From contig ONPG01000019.1 in assembly GCA_900319645.1 (NCBI GenBank), positions 1 to 42,725 on the forward strand: DNA of 42,725 bases, given 5' to 3'. The stretch is from an uncultured Bacteroidales bacterium. GTDB lineage: Bacteria; Bacteroidota; Bacteroidia; Bacteroidales; Paludibacteraceae. Below are positions 41,801-42,725 of the stretch, piece after piece (the stretch's first letter is position 1; each line of letters starts with the position of its first letter). The notes under the pieces are model-generated. The model had not been told where the DNA came from and did not search any database. It worked only from the letters and a program-made list of their open reading frames with translations. Made by a program: the position numbers and the translations under genes.

Positions 41801-42029
41801 GAACCCGAACCTCTGCAAATGGTCTGAACTGCGAACGGCGATTAACAATGCTACCGGTGGTACGGCTATGAAAACCGACAATAACTATGGTAGCAGTACC
41901 CGTGATGACGGTAATAGCAATATAGGTACTTGGCACGTAGGTTCTGGCGACGGCGGATCGGCTACCTGGTGGTGGGCAAATGACCACGACGGCTACAAGT
42001 ATTACTACCGCGCAGTATTTGCATACTAA
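38844..42029 (+). CDS. Large InlB-repeat surface protein
   Basis: 1061 residues. Signal peptide (MNKLKFLSWFALTIFSATAM, cut near WA-TIP). Residues ~25-130 form a beta domain with GSVDGVTGHNGSFHVWGWAL and HGFDCWIDVTSEVPAGTYDV, of the 'GWA.D' type also known from Actinobacteria cell-wall proteins. Residues ~150-545 hold five InlB B-repeats (Listeria-Bacteroides repeat; TPTRTGYTFNGWNTASNGSG, ATLYAKW endings). Residues ~590-850 are three MBG/Ig-like units (two near-copies with QELVNAGTTTGGTMQYKVNE). The C-terminal ~190 residues (GWRIPTVCDWRYIMNAYKGS, ATWWWANDHDGYKYYYRAVF) look like a FISUMP/DUF1566-type lectin-like fold. Probably an adhesin; no clear type IX C-terminal domain. Confidence 0.85.
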   Translation: MNKLKFLSWFALTIFSATAMWATIPMGSVDGVTGHNGSFHVWGWALDPDQPSTAIAIHVYIYPQGSTNPVKGYNATVANLNRPDLKSDDPNSIGARYGTVHGFDCWIDVTSEVPAGTYDVRVWPINVGSSEGNHTITYSGNGGEVKTITISNPYTVSYNANGGTGAPSAQRKVTSINITLSSTTPTRTGYTFNGWNTASNGSGTNYAKGATYSANASATLYAKWTANKYTVTLNQQSGSGGSSSVQATYDANMPSMTKPSRTGYTFQGYYDATSGGTQYYKADGSSARTWNKANAATLYARWTANTYTITLDPQGGTGGDGSKTATFGSATPTVNIPGRNGYSFGGYYTGKNGTGTQYLKPDANNTATSVRNWDIASNTTLYAKWNARTYALTFDQQGGNGGTVSTTATFDAAMPAATMPTRAGYTFKGYYDAATEGTLYYNADGSSAHVWNKTAVATLYARWEIINYTVAYNLDGGEVAVANPTEYTVETETFTLNNPTKEHNDFLGWTGSNGETPQTEVSIAKGSTGNKTYTANWLLHTFAVETDESMAADWSLTPASPVGVGQTLTATYSGTKRVKSVSYFKVPVVTAPTPKLGMIYTGEAQELVNAGTTTGGTMQYKVNEGEWSTSVPSAINAGTYTVYYRVQADETYAGNAGGSFDVTITKATAVLTAPTAKTNLTYNTKTQELVNAGSTTAGTLQYKVNTGEWSTAVPSATNAGTYAVYYRVAGDDNYADIAEASFNVTIAKATPAAVTLSKTSISFGADDFTTTFTVTRTGDGAISVSSSNSEVKCTLSGNTVTVRRRSGRPLSDITITVSVAESANYLAPANKTCSYSHSALRTPANIQAKDKGCFLGAYGYLWPKDYATDIVEPLQAVVAYVGSCDKYFDKCLCIALEDISNTRLSRADAATAVNTWASSHSVNVGGTVYSSDAGGYYDFASPSNYKIRDWAVAKGWRIPTVCDWRYIMNAYKGSSLTNPAGVNHSVNPNLCKWSELRTAINNATGGTAMKTDNNYGSSTRDDGNSNIGTWHVGSGDGGSATWWWANDHDGYKYYYRAVFAY

Positions 42030-42041
42030 TATCTATATACT

Positions 42042-42725
42042 ATGAAAACTAAAAATATGAGATATATGAAAACAAGATTATCATTGGCCCTCGCCTTTCT
42101 GCTGATAGTGGTACAAGGCTTATGGGCACAGACCCCCATGACACCGGCTGGCGAGAACACGTGGACAGCGCCGATGCCGGCATACCAAATTCTGTTGCAT
42201 GCAGAATACTGGGACGAGTATGTTATTTCGTATGAACTCAACGGCGGTATTAACCATGAGGAGAACCCCGTTAAGTATTACGAAGACCAAGAAATAACGC
42301 TGAAAAAGCCTACCAAAGAGGATTATATCTTCCTCGGTTGGACAGGCTCTAACGGAGTGACACCGCAAGAATTTGTAACGATTGCTAAAGGCTCAAGCGG
42401 CGACAAGAACTATGTAGCCAACTGGAAGTTAGATCCTGAAGTGGCTAAATTGGAGATTTTAACAGAACTCTATAATGCCATCGGCGATGATGTCTGGACC
42501 GGTTACGGTGTCAACACGGGTGTGATCAGTTACAGCCGCGGTGGTGCAGAAGCATTCCACGCATCCTTCATGGGTGGTAACTACGCATTCGACCTGCCTT
42601 TCGCAGCCTTCACGGAGGCAAGCAAAGCAGCTAATACGGACGGCTCATATACCTACACTCTGACCTGCAACCTGCCGGCACAGACCGGTATGGGTCAAGA
42701 GACCTTGCATGTAACCCTCAAGAAC
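42042..42725 (+). CDS. InlB-repeat exported protein, N-terminal part (runs off window)
   Basis: Starts ATG 42042 (alternatives 42057 and 42066 in frame), 12 bases after the previous stop, so the two are in one operon. A signal peptide (RLSLALAFLLIVVQGLWAQ) is followed by one InlB B-repeat, YEDQEITLKKPTKEDYIFLG plus WTGSNGVTPQEFVTIAKGSS, closely related to the fifth repeat of the upstream protein. From ~residue 140 a new region begins (ILTELYNAIGDDVWTGYGVN). The frame is open to the window edge. Likely a tandem paralogue or a partner surface protein. Confidence 0.8.
   Translation, partial: MKTKNMRYMKTRLSLALAFLLIVVQGLWAQTPMTPAGENTWTAPMPAYQILLHAEYWDEYVISYELNGGINHEENPVKYYEDQEITLKKPTKEDYIFLGWTGSNGVTPQEFVTIAKGSSGDKNYVANWKLDPEVAKLEILTELYNAIGDDVWTGYGVNTGVISYSRGGAEAFHASFMGGNYAFDLPFAAFTEASKAANTDGSYTYTLTCNLPAQTGMGQETLHVTLKN

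Overview
The window reads as chromosome of a member of the Bacteroidales (phylum Bacteroidota). This rests on a GldK-GldL-GldM-GldN type IX secretion core next to a PorP/SprF-like protein, on families typical of the phylum (DUF3098, DUF2795, DUF4886, DUF5686, SdhC/FrdC-FrdA-FrdB of Bacteroides type), and on at least eight promoters of the Bacteroidota form TTTG - 20 nt - TAnnTTTG. A secreted pectate lyase and large InlB-repeat surface proteins suggest a polysaccharide-using gut-type bacterium; that last point is inference.

Layout. 1-2050 (+): two small membrane proteins, an ICMT-like methyltransferase and an AlkD-like HEAT-repeat protein. 2051-2629: tRNA-Asp (-) with its promoter and terminator, and a stray copy of the tRNA 3' end. 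2630-10406 (-): a tight run ftsX-DUF3098-uppP-truB-queA-ung-polA-DUF4886. 10464-16630 (-): the type IX secretion operon DUF2795-porP-gldK-gldL-gldM-gldN, ended by a terminator. 16872-18310 (-): cobalamin adenosyltransferase and a methyltransferase. 18371-26881 (+): an SpmA/SpmB-like fusion, ybeY, pectate lyase, a group of acidic cytosolic proteins of unknown role and a large secreted repeat protein. 26957-30753 (-): the fumarate reductase/succinate dehydrogenase operon. 31340-37438 (+): rpmH, rbfA, a LolC/E-like permease, a lipoprotein, xerD and a DUF5686 outer-membrane protein. 37439-38331: a gene-free, repeat- and hairpin-rich stretch. 38332-42725 (+): a broken DinD/BRO-type gene and two tandem InlB-repeat surface proteins, the second running off the window.

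The most striking feature is not a gene family. Degenerate tandem arrays with a 7-bp period occur at about twenty places, in many unrelated sequence versions (for example ACGATTT, TTGACAA, AACTCTC, AAAATGA, CTTTCTA, TCGATAT). They lie between genes, frequently supply the stop codon of the gene before them, form part of the start regions or signal peptides of genes after them, and are inserted in frame inside polA (twice), the DUF4886 gene and the DUF5686 gene. In polA one array sits where the 3'-5' exonuclease domain should be; that domain is almost entirely missing. Whether the loss of PolA proofreading and the abundance of short tandem arrays are linked is speculation, but it can be tested.

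Other points worth following are a 112-residue helical extension on the flavoprotein SdhA/FrdA, an extended promoter element around TTGCACATGTG, an overlapping divergent promoter that would make two nearly leaderless transcripts, and a five-hairpin cluster downstream of the DUF5686 gene.
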